From assembly GCF_910593845.1 (NCBI RefSeq), contig NZ_CAJVAS010000041.1:1-55781 (forward strand): a stretch of DNA of 55,781 nucleotides, read 5' to 3'. How positions within the stretch are numbered: position 1 is the first letter of the stretch; every line of letters begins with the position of its first letter. The position numbers and the translations under genes are program-made. The notes under the pieces are model-generated. The model was not told the DNA's origin. It ran no database searches and saw only the letters and a program-made list of their open reading frames with translations. Source of the stretch: Paenibacillus solanacearum (GTDB lineage: Bacteria > Bacillota > Bacilli > Paenibacillales > NBRC-103111). Below, piece by piece: positions 43,923 through 53,100 of the stretch.

Positions 43923-45542
43923 CTATTTAATTGCTTTATACCGGTTGTACGCGTCCTGATACACCTTGACGAGCTTGTCGAGATTCATTTCCTTCAGCTT
44001 CTTCACGTATTCATCCCATTCCGCGTCGATGCCGCCCTGCATCAGCCATTTGGCCTGCATCTTCTTGACATAAGCGTCGATATCGGTCAAATACCGCGTG
44101 CGGGCATCCGTTTCCTCGGAGCTGAAATACATGTTCGGGAAAATGTTTTTATCCAGATAAGGCTCATACATTTTATCCAAGTCGCCTTTATCGTTCGGTT
44201 TCCCCGTGACGGCCGGCGTGCGGCTCGTTTTCGCGAAGACGGAAGTGGAGCCCGGCGCCGTCATATGCCTGAATTCGTTTGCGTTCACGCCGTTCGGAGG
44301 ATCGATGTAGCTGAGCGTTCCGTCCCCGTTCTCCTTCATGACGGTGCCGATCGTGCCGTTCACCGCCTCCAGGCTCACCTTCGTATCGTACATATAGTCG
44401 ATCCAGCGCATCGTGATTTCCGGGTTTTTGTTCGCCGAAGTGATCGCGAAGGCGCCTTTGCTCAAGATTCCCGAAGGATAACGATTCCACACTCTCGATC
44501 CGTCCGGCGCTTTGAGTGGCAGCAGCGGCACGAAATCGGCGGCCTGATCCGGGTCCATATACGTGGCGGCCGTCCAGGCGACGAAGGCTCCGATATTTTT
44601 CTCCTTGCTCCGCAGCTTGGAGCCGTATACTTTCTCGTCATGCGTCAGCGATTCCTGGTCGACCAGCCCTTCGGCGAACAGCTTGTTGAAATATTTGGTC
44701 GCTTCTTTATACTGCGGCTGAACGGCCGTGTAGATCACTTGATCGCCTTTCATGATGATGTGATCCTGCTTATCGAGCAGCCCGAACGAGCCGTACATGG
44801 AATAAATGCCGGTAATCGCGTGTACGCGAAATGAGAACGGAACTTCGTCCTTTTTGCCGTTGCCGTTCATGTCGTTATCTTTGAACGCCTTCAACGCCTT
44901 GTAAAATTCGTCCGGCGTCGTCGGCAGCGGCAAGCCCAGCTGGTCCAGCCACTTCTTGTTGATGAACAGCGCGTCCTTCGATTTGGCATACGAAGCGTCT
45001 ATCGTCGGCAGCGAATAAATATGGCCGTCCGGCGCCGTCAAATCTTTGCGGTAGTCGGGGCTTTCATCCAATATTTTTTTCAAATTCGGCGCGTATTTGT
45101 CGATCAGCCCTTCGAGCGGGATGAACAAGCCTTGATAACCGTATTTCACGACTTCGTCCGTATCCAATATATAATGGCCATAAAAAGCGTCCGGCAAGTC
45201 ACCGCTCGCGAACATCAAATTTTTCTTCTCCTTGAATCCGTTCGAATCGTTCATCAGCCAGTTGATATGAACATTCGTTTTCTCCTCGACGCCTTTGAAG
45301 AACGGCAGATCGCCGAACGGCTTCTGACCTGCAATGCCGTAAAACCCGGCAATTTTCAAATTCACCTTATCTTTGACGATCGGTAATCCCGCTGCGTTCA
45401 TATTCGCCGGCGCTTGGGATTGCTGCGGCTTGTCGCTTGACTTCGCTCCGCCCCCGTCGCCAGCCCCGCTACAGCCGCTCAGTCCTGCCGTCATGACGAG
45501 CGCAGTCGCCATCCCGCCGTGTACCCACCATTTTGTCTTCAT
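43923..45542 (-). CDS. ABC solute-binding lipoprotein 3 (LplA-like), with cognate permeases
   Basis: The 539-residue protein starts at ATG 45542 with GGGGG upstream. Lipobox LSGC; KGVEEKTNVHINWLMNDSNGFKEKKNLMFASGDLPDAFYG and FKDNDMNGNGKKDEVPFSFR (calcium-loop-like) are characteristic of LplA/YtcQ-type oligosaccharide binders. It is the last gene of a permease-permease-binding protein operon, 35 bases after the second permease. Confidence 0.92.
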   Translation of the reverse strand: MKTKWWVHGGMATALVMTAGLSGCSGAGDGGGAKSSDKPQQSQAPANMNAAGLPIVKDKVNLKIAGFYGIAGQKPFGDLPFFKGVEEKTNVHINWLMNDSNGFKEKKNLMFASGDLPDAFYGHYILDTDEVVKYGYQGLFIPLEGLIDKYAPNLKKILDESPDYRKDLTAPDGHIYSLPTIDASYAKSKDALFINKKWLDQLGLPLPTTPDEFYKALKAFKDNDMNGNGKKDEVPFSFRVHAITGIYSMYGSFGLLDKQDHIIMKGDQVIYTAVQPQYKEATKYFNKLFAEGLVDQESLTHDEKVYGSKLRSKEKNIGAFVAWTAATYMDPDQAADFVPLLPLKAPDGSRVWNRYPSGILSKGAFAITSANKNPEITMRWIDYMYDTKVSLEAVNGTIGTVMKENGDGTLSYIDPPNGVNANEFRHMTAPGSTSVFAKTSRTPAVTGKPNDKGDLDKMYEPYLDKNIFPNMYFSSEETDARTRYLTDIDAYVKKMQAKWLMQGGIDAEWDEYVKKLKEMNLDKLVKVYQDAYNRYKAIK

Positions 45543-45577
45543 CTAACCATTCCCCCAATTTTTATCGTTTTGAAAGC

Positions 45578-46465
45578 TTATCCTTTCAGAGAACCGATCA
45601 TAACGCCTTTAAGGAAATATTTTTGCAGGAACGGATATAGCACGAGCACCGGGAGGCTCGACACGATAATGACGCCGTATTTCATCGTTTCAGCCATTTT
45701 GACGATTTCCGCCTGGTTCACAAGCCCGTCGACCATATTCTCTGCCGCTTCGCCGCTGATCAATATTTTGCGCAGAATGATTTGCAGCGGTTGAAGCTCG
45801 TCGTCCTTCAAATAAATGAGCGCCTGAAAATACGAGTTCCAGTGCCCGACGGCGCTGAACAGCACCATAACGGCGACGATCGGCAGTGAAATGGGAAGCA
45901 CGATTTGGAGGAAAAAACGGGTATTGGAGCTCCCGTCCATTTTGGCCGCTTCGAGCAGTTCGCCGGGAACACTGCCTTGAAAAAACGTTCTCGTGATGAT
46001 GATATTGTAAGCGGAGACGGCGTTCGGAAGAATCATCGCCCAGATCGTGTTGACAAGCCCCAAGCCTTTGATCAGCAAATAGGTCGGGATCAGCCCGCCG
46101 CCGAAAAACATCGTGAACACGATCAGGAACATGAACACGTTGCGTCCGGCCAAATCGTTTCTCGACAGCGCATATCCGGCGGTCAGCGTCAGTACGACGT
46201 TCAGGCATGTGCCCAGCACCGTATACAGGAGCGAGTTCCGGAAACCGAGCCAGAGGGTCGCGTCAGAGAAAATGCGCCGGTAGCCTTCGAGCGTCACGCC
46301 GCGCGGGTACAAGGTAACTTTACCCAAGTTGACCAAATCCGGGTTGCTGATCGACGAGATGACGACGAAATAGAGCGGATACAGCACGACAAGCAGCAGA
46401 AGGGACAACAGCGTATAAGAGAATATGTCGAACGCTTGATCCGCTCGGGTACGGGTTGCAATCAT
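45578..46465 (-). CDS. Carbohydrate ABC permease (LplC/YtcP-like)
   Basis: This 295-residue inner-membrane protein has six predicted TM segments. ATG 46465 has AGGAGG nine bases upstream. The EAA loop GELLEAAKMDGSSNTRFFLQIVLPISLPIVAV contacts the shared ATPase, which is not encoded here (one MsmX-type ATPase often serves many such systems). It starts 15 bases after the first permease. Confidence 0.93.
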   Translation of the reverse strand: MIATRTRADQAFDIFSYTLLSLLLLVVLYPLYFVVISSISNPDLVNLGKVTLYPRGVTLEGYRRIFSDATLWLGFRNSLLYTVLGTCLNVVLTLTAGYALSRNDLAGRNVFMFLIVFTMFFGGGLIPTYLLIKGLGLVNTIWAMILPNAVSAYNIIITRTFFQGSVPGELLEAAKMDGSSNTRFFLQIVLPISLPIVAVMVLFSAVGHWNSYFQALIYLKDDELQPLQIILRKILISGEAAENMVDGLVNQAEIVKMAETMKYGVIIVSSLPVLVLYPFLQKYFLKGVMIGSLKG

Positions 46466-46480
46466 GTTGCGGGTCCTCCT

Positions 46481-47446
46481 TTACCACAGGCTGGCCTGCT
46501 TCGTCTTTTTGGCCAACTGGTTGACCGAGATCAGCAGGATGAAGTTGACGACCGAATTAAACAGCCCGATCGCTGCCGAATAGCTGAATTGCGCGTTCAT
46601 GAGACCAGCCTTGTACACATAGGTCTGAATGATTTCCGAAGCGTCGATATTGAGCTGGTTTTGCAGCAGGTACACTTTCTCGAACCCGATACTCATCAGA
46701 TGCCCGACGTTCAGGATGAGCAGGATGACGATCGTCGGCATGATGCTCGGCAGATCGATATGCCGGATGCGCTGCAGCTTCGTGGCGCCGTCGACGACGG
46801 CCGCTTCGTGCAAATCCGGATTGACGCCGGATAACGCCGCCAAATAAATGATCGCCGCCCAGCCGATATTTTGCCATATGCCGGAGAACACGTAGATTGT
46901 CTTGAACCAATCCGGACTCGCCATGAAGAAGACCGGCTCCATCCCGAGCAGCACTAAGATTTGGTTCACCAAACCTTGCTTCGGTGACAGGAACAAATAC
47001 AGCATGCCGGCGATGACGACGACGGAAATAAAATGCGGCGCGTACGTGACCGTCTGCACGATTTTTTTGAATCGTTCGCTCGTGACTTGATTGAGCAGCA
47101 GCGCGAGCACGATCGGCGCGGGAAAGGCGACCAACAGTTCGTACAGGCTGATGCCCAGCGTGTTGCGCATAACCGTAATGAATTGGTACGATTCGAAAAA
47201 CCGTTCGAAATGCTCGAATCCGACCCACGGGCTGCCGGTCACCCCTTTGACGGCAATGAAGTTCTTGAATGCGATTTGTACGCCATACATCGGAACGTAG
47301 TGAAACAAAATAAAGTAGACCAGCGTAGGAAGAATAAACAAATACAGCTCGTAATTGTGCAAGACGCGTTTCCAGCCCGGGCTTCGCCGCAGCGTCTGCT
47401 TCTTCTGTGTTGCCGGAGCCGAGTGCTCTATCGGTCTCGCTGTCAA
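46481..47446 (-). CDS. Carbohydrate ABC permease (LplB/YtdP-type system)
   Basis: The 321-residue protein starts at TTG 47446, supported by GGAGG seven bases upstream. Six TM segments and the EAA loop DLHEAAVVDGATKLQRIRHIDLPSI are visible. It is the first gene of the sugar ABC operon, preceded by a cre-like site (47523-47536) and by regulator 2, suggesting both local induction and carbon catabolite repression. Confidence 0.93.
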   Translation of the reverse strand: MTARPIEHSAPATQKKQTLRRSPGWKRVLHNYELYLFILPTLVYFILFHYVPMYGVQIAFKNFIAVKGVTGSPWVGFEHFERFFESYQFITVMRNTLGISLYELLVAFPAPIVLALLLNQVTSERFKKIVQTVTYAPHFISVVVIAGMLYLFLSPKQGLVNQILVLLGMEPVFFMASPDWFKTIYVFSGIWQNIGWAAIIYLAALSGVNPDLHEAAVVDGATKLQRIRHIDLPSIMPTIVILLILNVGHLMSIGFEKVYLLQNQLNIDASEIIQTYVYKAGLMNAQFSYSAAIGLFNSVVNFILLISVNQLAKKTKQASLW

Positions 47447-47522
47447 TCTTCCCCCTCCCTTCTTCCGTTATGGATGGCTTCCGTTTCGCTTATTATTGTA
47501 AAAAAGTTTCCGGCGCCGCGTA

Positions 47523-47536
47523 TATAAGCGCTTTCA
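47523..47536 (-). promoter_or_regulatory. Candidate CcpA (cre) site
   Basis: TGAAAGCGCTTATA on the minus strand matches the cre consensus except at one late position. It sits about 80 bases upstream of the LplB-type permease gene. Confidence 0.5.
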
Positions 47537-47643
47537 CGCGCCATATGCGAAATCTGATCTTCCGCTGTGCAAAGGCTTGTTGCCGCCTTGAATATGCGGT
47601 ATTTGACTCGTCCATATGCGGTTCATGAAGTGCCGCAAACACG

Positions 47644-47669
47644 AAAAAAACCGGTCATTCAACCGGTTG
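47644..47669 (-). terminator. Terminator of regulator 2
   Basis: AACCGGTTGAATGACCGGTTTTTTT on the minus strand has 6-7-bp arms and a T-run. The stop codon of the gene lies inside the loop. Confidence 0.75.
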
Positions 47670-49935
47670 GCGGGCTGCCCGCTTGCTGCCGCGTCATTTT
47701 CCTGTACTCGCCCGGCGTCACGCCGACTTCCGTCTTGAACTTGCGAATAAAGCTCGACGTGTCAAAGTAACCGACCAGCTGCACAATGTCCTTGATCGAG
47801 GTATCGCTTTGCTCCAGCAGCTTCTTGGCATTATTAATCCGTATCGAATGAACGTAATCGGAGATCGTCTGTCCGGTATTTTCTTTAAAAAAACGGCTCA
47901 AGTATGAAGCGGATAACGCGAAATGGCCGGCCATCGCCTGCACGGAAAAATCCGGCTGGCGGCAGTGGGTATGCAAGTAATCCAGCATGCTTTCCAGCAG
48001 CCGTTCGCTCGGATGGCCCCGAAGCTCCTGCACCGCCTGGCTCACATCGATGCACGCCTTCGTGATCAGCTCGGCCAGCTCCTCGACGGTATGAAACTGC
48101 ATCAGCGTCATGACATCCGGCAGCTGTCCGGTCAGCTGCGGGAATTCATTCCTCAGCTCCTGGACCGTCAGCATGACCGTATGGATGATGTCGAAGCACA
48201 AACAGCGCGCTACGAACAAGGTCGTTCCACCCTGCTTGATATGCTGCGTGAATTGCGCCAGCGTCTCGGCGATTTGCTTCGTCTTCCCTTCGCGCAGCAA
48301 AAAGCTTAAGTGATCCATCTCCTTGCCGGTGTCAAACAAGGTGGAAGTGTGATCGGAAGCGACTTCGCGGAAATGAATGATTTGACCGCTACCCTTAATG
48401 AACTTGTAATCGGACGCCGTGGAAGCTTCGATGAACGAGCGCCCGAACTGCTTCAGCTCGCGGTACGGCTGGCCGACGCCACATGTCAGTTTGACGCCGA
48501 AGTCCCGGAACACTGCTTCATGCCATTCCCGCATCCATTCGGACAGTTCTTCCTCCGTTCGGCTCGTCGAGACAAGGAAAATCATCATGTCGTTCCCGAT
48601 GCTTTCCTTGGCGTACACCGCAAGCGCTTCGCCCGAGCGGCCGGTGATCGCGTCTGCAACACACTGCATCGTGGCCGCCGTGAGTCCGGCGCCTTCGACC
48701 ACAAATACCGCATATACCGGGTGTTCGAGCGATACGCCGATTTCGCTGCCGCGTTCCCGCAGCTGTTCCTGCGTCTCGATCTCGCCCTTCAGCAGATCGA
48801 GCAGCAGCTGCTGGCGAATGGCGGAACGGTTTCTTTCGAACTTCTGTCCCAACTCGTCGTTGGACAGCATAATTTTGTCAATGAGCGTGCGGACCGTATC
48901 GAGCTCGTTGCTCTTCGCAATCGTCTTGCCCAGATGCATCTCGGCCAGCTGCGCGAGCTTCTTGATCGGATTGTAATTATAACGAAGCAGGGCATAAATA
49001 ACGAAGCTGCCGAGCAGCAGAATGAAAAACAGGGTGCGAAGCCATTTGGACACCACGTCGTTGATCGGCTTCATCACGTCCGCGACAGGCAGCACATTCA
49101 CGTACGTCCAGCCGGTTTGATCCGATTTCAGGCGGGAGACGAAATATTTGACATGATTCAGCTCCAGTACCGAGAACATGCTGCCCGTCGGTTCCAGCGC
49201 GCGATACAGCGCTTCTTCTTCCGCATGTCCTTCCCCTTTGTAAGAGGTGACAACCCGGTTATTCTCGTCATAAATAATCGTATTTCCGGCGCGCGGGTAC
49301 GCTTCGTATTTCAAATAATTGAGTAGTGAGCTTTCTTTGATCAGGAAAAGGACCGTTCCGTATGGATGAAGACTTGAAGTCGGAATCGGCAATAAGTAGC
49401 TGATATACCGTTCGTGCGCGGAAGACATGAACAGGACATCTTCCGCCGGCCGAAGCGTCGGTTTCGCGATGGTGTTCAAATCGTGACGAAACTGTTCCTC
49501 GGGCCAGTTCGGAAAATGGTAAATGTCATTAATAAAATTCGGAAGGCGATACGTACTGACAGATGAATATAGACTCGGCTGCTCCCGGATATAAAACAAT
49601 ACCTCTTGTATAAAATCATTGGATACTTTGTAATCGAGCAGCGGCTTGGTCAAGTACGCGCTGTAAAAATCTTTCGTGACCGCATAGGGGGTTAAATCCG
49701 GATTGGACGATATGCGGGCGGCGATCCGGTTCATTTCGAGGATTTTCGTATCGACGCTCTCACCGAGTTGGTTGAGCATCTCTTTGTTCGTCCATTCCAC
49801 GTATTGGTTGACGATTTCCTTCAGCTGCATCGATCCGTTCACGCCAAGCAGCCCTACCGGAATCAGCAGGACGATAATATAGGAAACGAGATATTTATAA
49901 AAGACCGGGGCGATAGGGATCGATCTTCTCTGCAT
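47659..49935 (-). CDS. Membrane sensor-AraC (YesN-like) regulator 2
   Basis: The protein has 758 residues from ATG 49935, which has AAGGAAG upstream; the in-frame ATG 11 codons earlier has no ribosome site. TM1 (YKYLVSYIIVLLIPVGLLG), an extracytoplasmic sensor, TM2 at about 290-310 (TLFFILLLGSFVIYALL), and C-terminal AraC helices (FSVQAMAGHFALSASYLSRFFKENTGQTISDYV, TSIKDIVQLVGYFDTSSFIRKFKTEVGVTPGEYRK) are visible. It lies just upstream of the sugar ABC operon on the same strand and probably activates it. Confidence 0.9.
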   Translation of the reverse strand: MQRRSIPIAPVFYKYLVSYIIVLLIPVGLLGVNGSMQLKEIVNQYVEWTNKEMLNQLGESVDTKILEMNRIAARISSNPDLTPYAVTKDFYSAYLTKPLLDYKVSNDFIQEVLFYIREQPSLYSSVSTYRLPNFINDIYHFPNWPEEQFRHDLNTIAKPTLRPAEDVLFMSSAHERYISYLLPIPTSSLHPYGTVLFLIKESSLLNYLKYEAYPRAGNTIIYDENNRVVTSYKGEGHAEEEALYRALEPTGSMFSVLELNHVKYFVSRLKSDQTGWTYVNVLPVADVMKPINDVVSKWLRTLFFILLLGSFVIYALLRYNYNPIKKLAQLAEMHLGKTIAKSNELDTVRTLIDKIMLSNDELGQKFERNRSAIRQQLLLDLLKGEIETQEQLRERGSEIGVSLEHPVYAVFVVEGAGLTAATMQCVADAITGRSGEALAVYAKESIGNDMMIFLVSTSRTEEELSEWMREWHEAVFRDFGVKLTCGVGQPYRELKQFGRSFIEASTASDYKFIKGSGQIIHFREVASDHTSTLFDTGKEMDHLSFLLREGKTKQIAETLAQFTQHIKQGGTTLFVARCLCFDIIHTVMLTVQELRNEFPQLTGQLPDVMTLMQFHTVEELAELITKACIDVSQAVQELRGHPSERLLESMLDYLHTHCRQPDFSVQAMAGHFALSASYLSRFFKENTGQTISDYVHSIRINNAKKLLEQSDTSIKDIVQLVGYFDTSSFIRKFKTEVGVTPGEYRKMTRQQAGSPPTG

Positions 49936-50055
49936 AGCTCTTCCTTTGCCAGTAGAATTGGAGTTCATAAACCAATTTTAACAAATCCCTCCGCGATTGT
50001 ATACGCAAAGCGCGAACAGCCTGTGCTTGGCGATGCCCCTTACGGTTAAAAAACA

Positions 50056-50096
50056 GGATAGCCCCGCGCTTCCATGACGGAAGATCGGGGCTATCC
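50056..50096 (-). terminator. Terminator of the SLH protein gene
   Basis: GGATAGCCCC..CTTCC and GGAAG..GGGGCTATCC arms are followed by TGTTTTTTAA on the minus strand. Confidence 0.85.
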
Positions 50097-50114
50097 GCTA
50101 CTTCATCCCTTGCA

Positions 50115-53100
50115 TCAGTTCATAAATTTCAAATATTGCAGCATTCGTTTCAGCATCGTGGCCGCTTGGGCACGCGTCGCATATTGTCCCGGCTCGAAGG
50201 ATGTATCCGTGACCCCTTGGATAATCCCCGTATCTACAGCCTTGGCTACCGATGCGCTGGCCCAGCTGCCAATCGCCGTTCCGTCGCTGAATTGGACAAG
50301 CTTTGCCGCCGGAACGTCCCGTTTGTCCACGAGCTGGAGCGCTCGGACGACCATGACGGCCATCTCTTCGCGCGTCACGTTCGCATTCGGCCGGAACTCG
50401 TTATTCTCGTACCCGCTGATCAAGCCTTTCTCTGCAGCAACGGCGACCGCCGAAGCGAACCAGTCGCCGGCAGCGACATCCTTGAACTTGGGCGCCGCCT
50501 TTACGTTATCCGCAAGACCGGATAGACCGAGCGCCGTAACGAGCATGGTGGCGAATTGGGCACGGGTGATTTGCGCGTCCGGCGCAAAGTTGCGATCATC
50601 CACGCCGCTGACCACCAACTTCGACGCCAGCAGCTCGACGTCTTTTTGCGACCAGTGGCCCTTCACGTCGGCGAATGTTCTGCTCAGCTCTACCACGGCA
50701 TAAATGCTATTGCTCTGGCTCATGATTGATGCTTGCGTCTTGCCCCCCGATGTAGTAAATATGGTAGGTACGAAGTACATCGTTCCACGGGTCGAATCGA
50801 TGAGCACACCGGTCGATTTGGATGGATCCATCTTCCCCGTAACTTCTAACGTTCTCACTGCGTATTCGCCGTTAAAGCTTTTTACTTCAACGGTTTTTCC
50901 ACCGACAGTTGCTTGAATCGTGAAGTCGTAAGCGGTCGTCAACGCCTTCGCGTTTTGACCGGTCATGACGGCTTTAATACGATCTGCCTCTTGGCCGGAT
51001 TGCGCCGTGAAAACGACGTTGATCGTCATTTTATCTATAGTGCCCCCGAGCTCCTTGGCCAAGGAATCGAAGTTGAAAGCCTTAACCGGAATCTCGTAAG
51101 ATATTCCGCCGTTCTGAATGACGATGGCCGCGTTCGGCGAATTTTTGCTACCTTCCTGCAAGGTCCAGGCCGGCATTGCAACTTTGGTTACCGGTTCGCT
51201 GCTGCTAATGTTAATCGTCACTTTGCGCTCATCCGCCTTGAGCGATCTGAAGGCATTCCCCAGCTGGGCCGAATCTACTTCATACCTGGTCACGCTTCGT
51301 CCTTGCGAATCATTCTCCTTGACGGCTTTCAGCGACGAAGCACCGAGCGTGGATGAGTTCGCCGATCCCGACGAAGAGCCACCGCTCACAACCCCTCCGC
51401 CTCCGCCTGAGTTGAGCGGTCGATCAACAACGCTTACCGTCGATTGAACGGATTTCCCGCCGAAGTCGGCTTTGATGATGGAATCACCCGTTTTCTTCCC
51501 TTCGATCATACCTGTGGAGCTGATCGTTAAGATATCCGTCTTACTGCTAGTATATGCGGCCGAATTCGTGACATCTTTTGTCGTATTATCGCTGTACTTC
51601 GCTGTCACTTTCAGCTGTACTCGGTCCCCAGGGTAGAAATTCGATATCACTCCGATGATTTCAAGGGAGACCAGTGTAACTGGGGATGCCTTTTCACTGA
51701 CCGTAACTTTCTGCTCGGCTGATTTTCCGCCGAACGCGGCTTTAATGGTCGCTTCTCCTTTGGCTTTGCCTTCAAGCAACCCTGAGCTCGAAACGGTTGC
51801 GACCGCGGACGGGTCTACTGTGTAGGTAGCCCCCGCCGTGACCTCTTTCGTCGATTGGTCGCTATACTTCGCTGTCAATTTCAGCTGCGCTTTATCGCCA
51901 ATGTAGAAAGGCGCTGATGGCACACCGCTCAGTTCCAAGGAAATCAAATCCTCTTTTACCTCAATATTTTGCGATGTTTTGTAGCTTCCGTAAGTGGCTT
52001 CAATGACCGTTTTGCCAAGCTTGAGCGCCTTTCCTTGTCCCGAAGCTTCAATAGAGACGATCGAGGCATCCGCGCTCTTGTACGAAACGTTCAGCTTAAT
52101 TTCCTCCGCCGGCCTACCGTCATACACGGCTTTTACGACGCTGTTAAATATGCCGCCCACCGGGATCGTTGAAGGAATATCAAGCGAAATGTCGGTCATC
52201 ACAAATGGAGTAAGCTCGATTATGTTCGATTTCGGCGTCTCTTTATTATCTTTCTTCACACCGGTTACAGCGAAATTATATTTCGTTCCGTTTGCCAACC
52301 CTGTCACCGTATAGGAATACGTACTGTATGTTACCGTATACACCGAATTGGAAACGGTCAGCGGTTGGCCGTTTTGGTACACCGTATACCCGAGCAAGTC
52401 GATCAACATCGGATTCCAAGTGAGTGTTGCCGATTTGTCGCCAGCCGTACCTTTAAACCCGCTGGGACCTCCCTCGTATTTGATCGAAACAGAATCTGAT
52501 TTTTCGGAAACGTTACGGCTTGTATCAACAGCGGCGATGGAGACTTGATACGTTTTTCCGTCTTCCAAGTCGTCTGTCTTAAAGGCATGCTTGCTTTTGG
52601 AAGCTTCCACATCGACACGTTCGCTTGATATTGGCTTATCATCCACGTATATCTTATATCCGACCAAATCGGCTTCCGTGTTAGAAGTCCATTCCAGAAC
52701 GATGTCGCCATCTATCGAGTTTCCCTTCAAACTTTTCGGCTTCGCGGGTGCTTCGCCATCCTTTGGATATCCTGTCTCTGTCGTTACACCCTTGCTTTCC
52801 AACCCAAATCTTGTCACTTTCAATGTAAATTGATAATCCGTACCGTTCTCTAGCCCTGCCACAGTGTATGACTTTATCCCCTTGGATACAGTGCCGATCA
52901 GGCTAACCTTCGCGTCGTATATATTTACTTCAAAATCCTGTACAATGGGCGGGTCCGTCCATTCGATCTTCGCTTGCTTATCATCCCAAGTGACAATCGG
53001 TTTTTCGACGTCGTTTGAAAGCGAAGACGGGAAGTTTGCTATTTGTTGCGGTTTGACTGTACCTGGTGTGGGCGTTTGGTGAGGCGAAGCCACCATTAGT

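Noticed and set aside
45905..49326. Several plus-strand frames over the permease and regulator genes
   Set aside because: Codon-bias shadows of clearly functional minus-strand genes.
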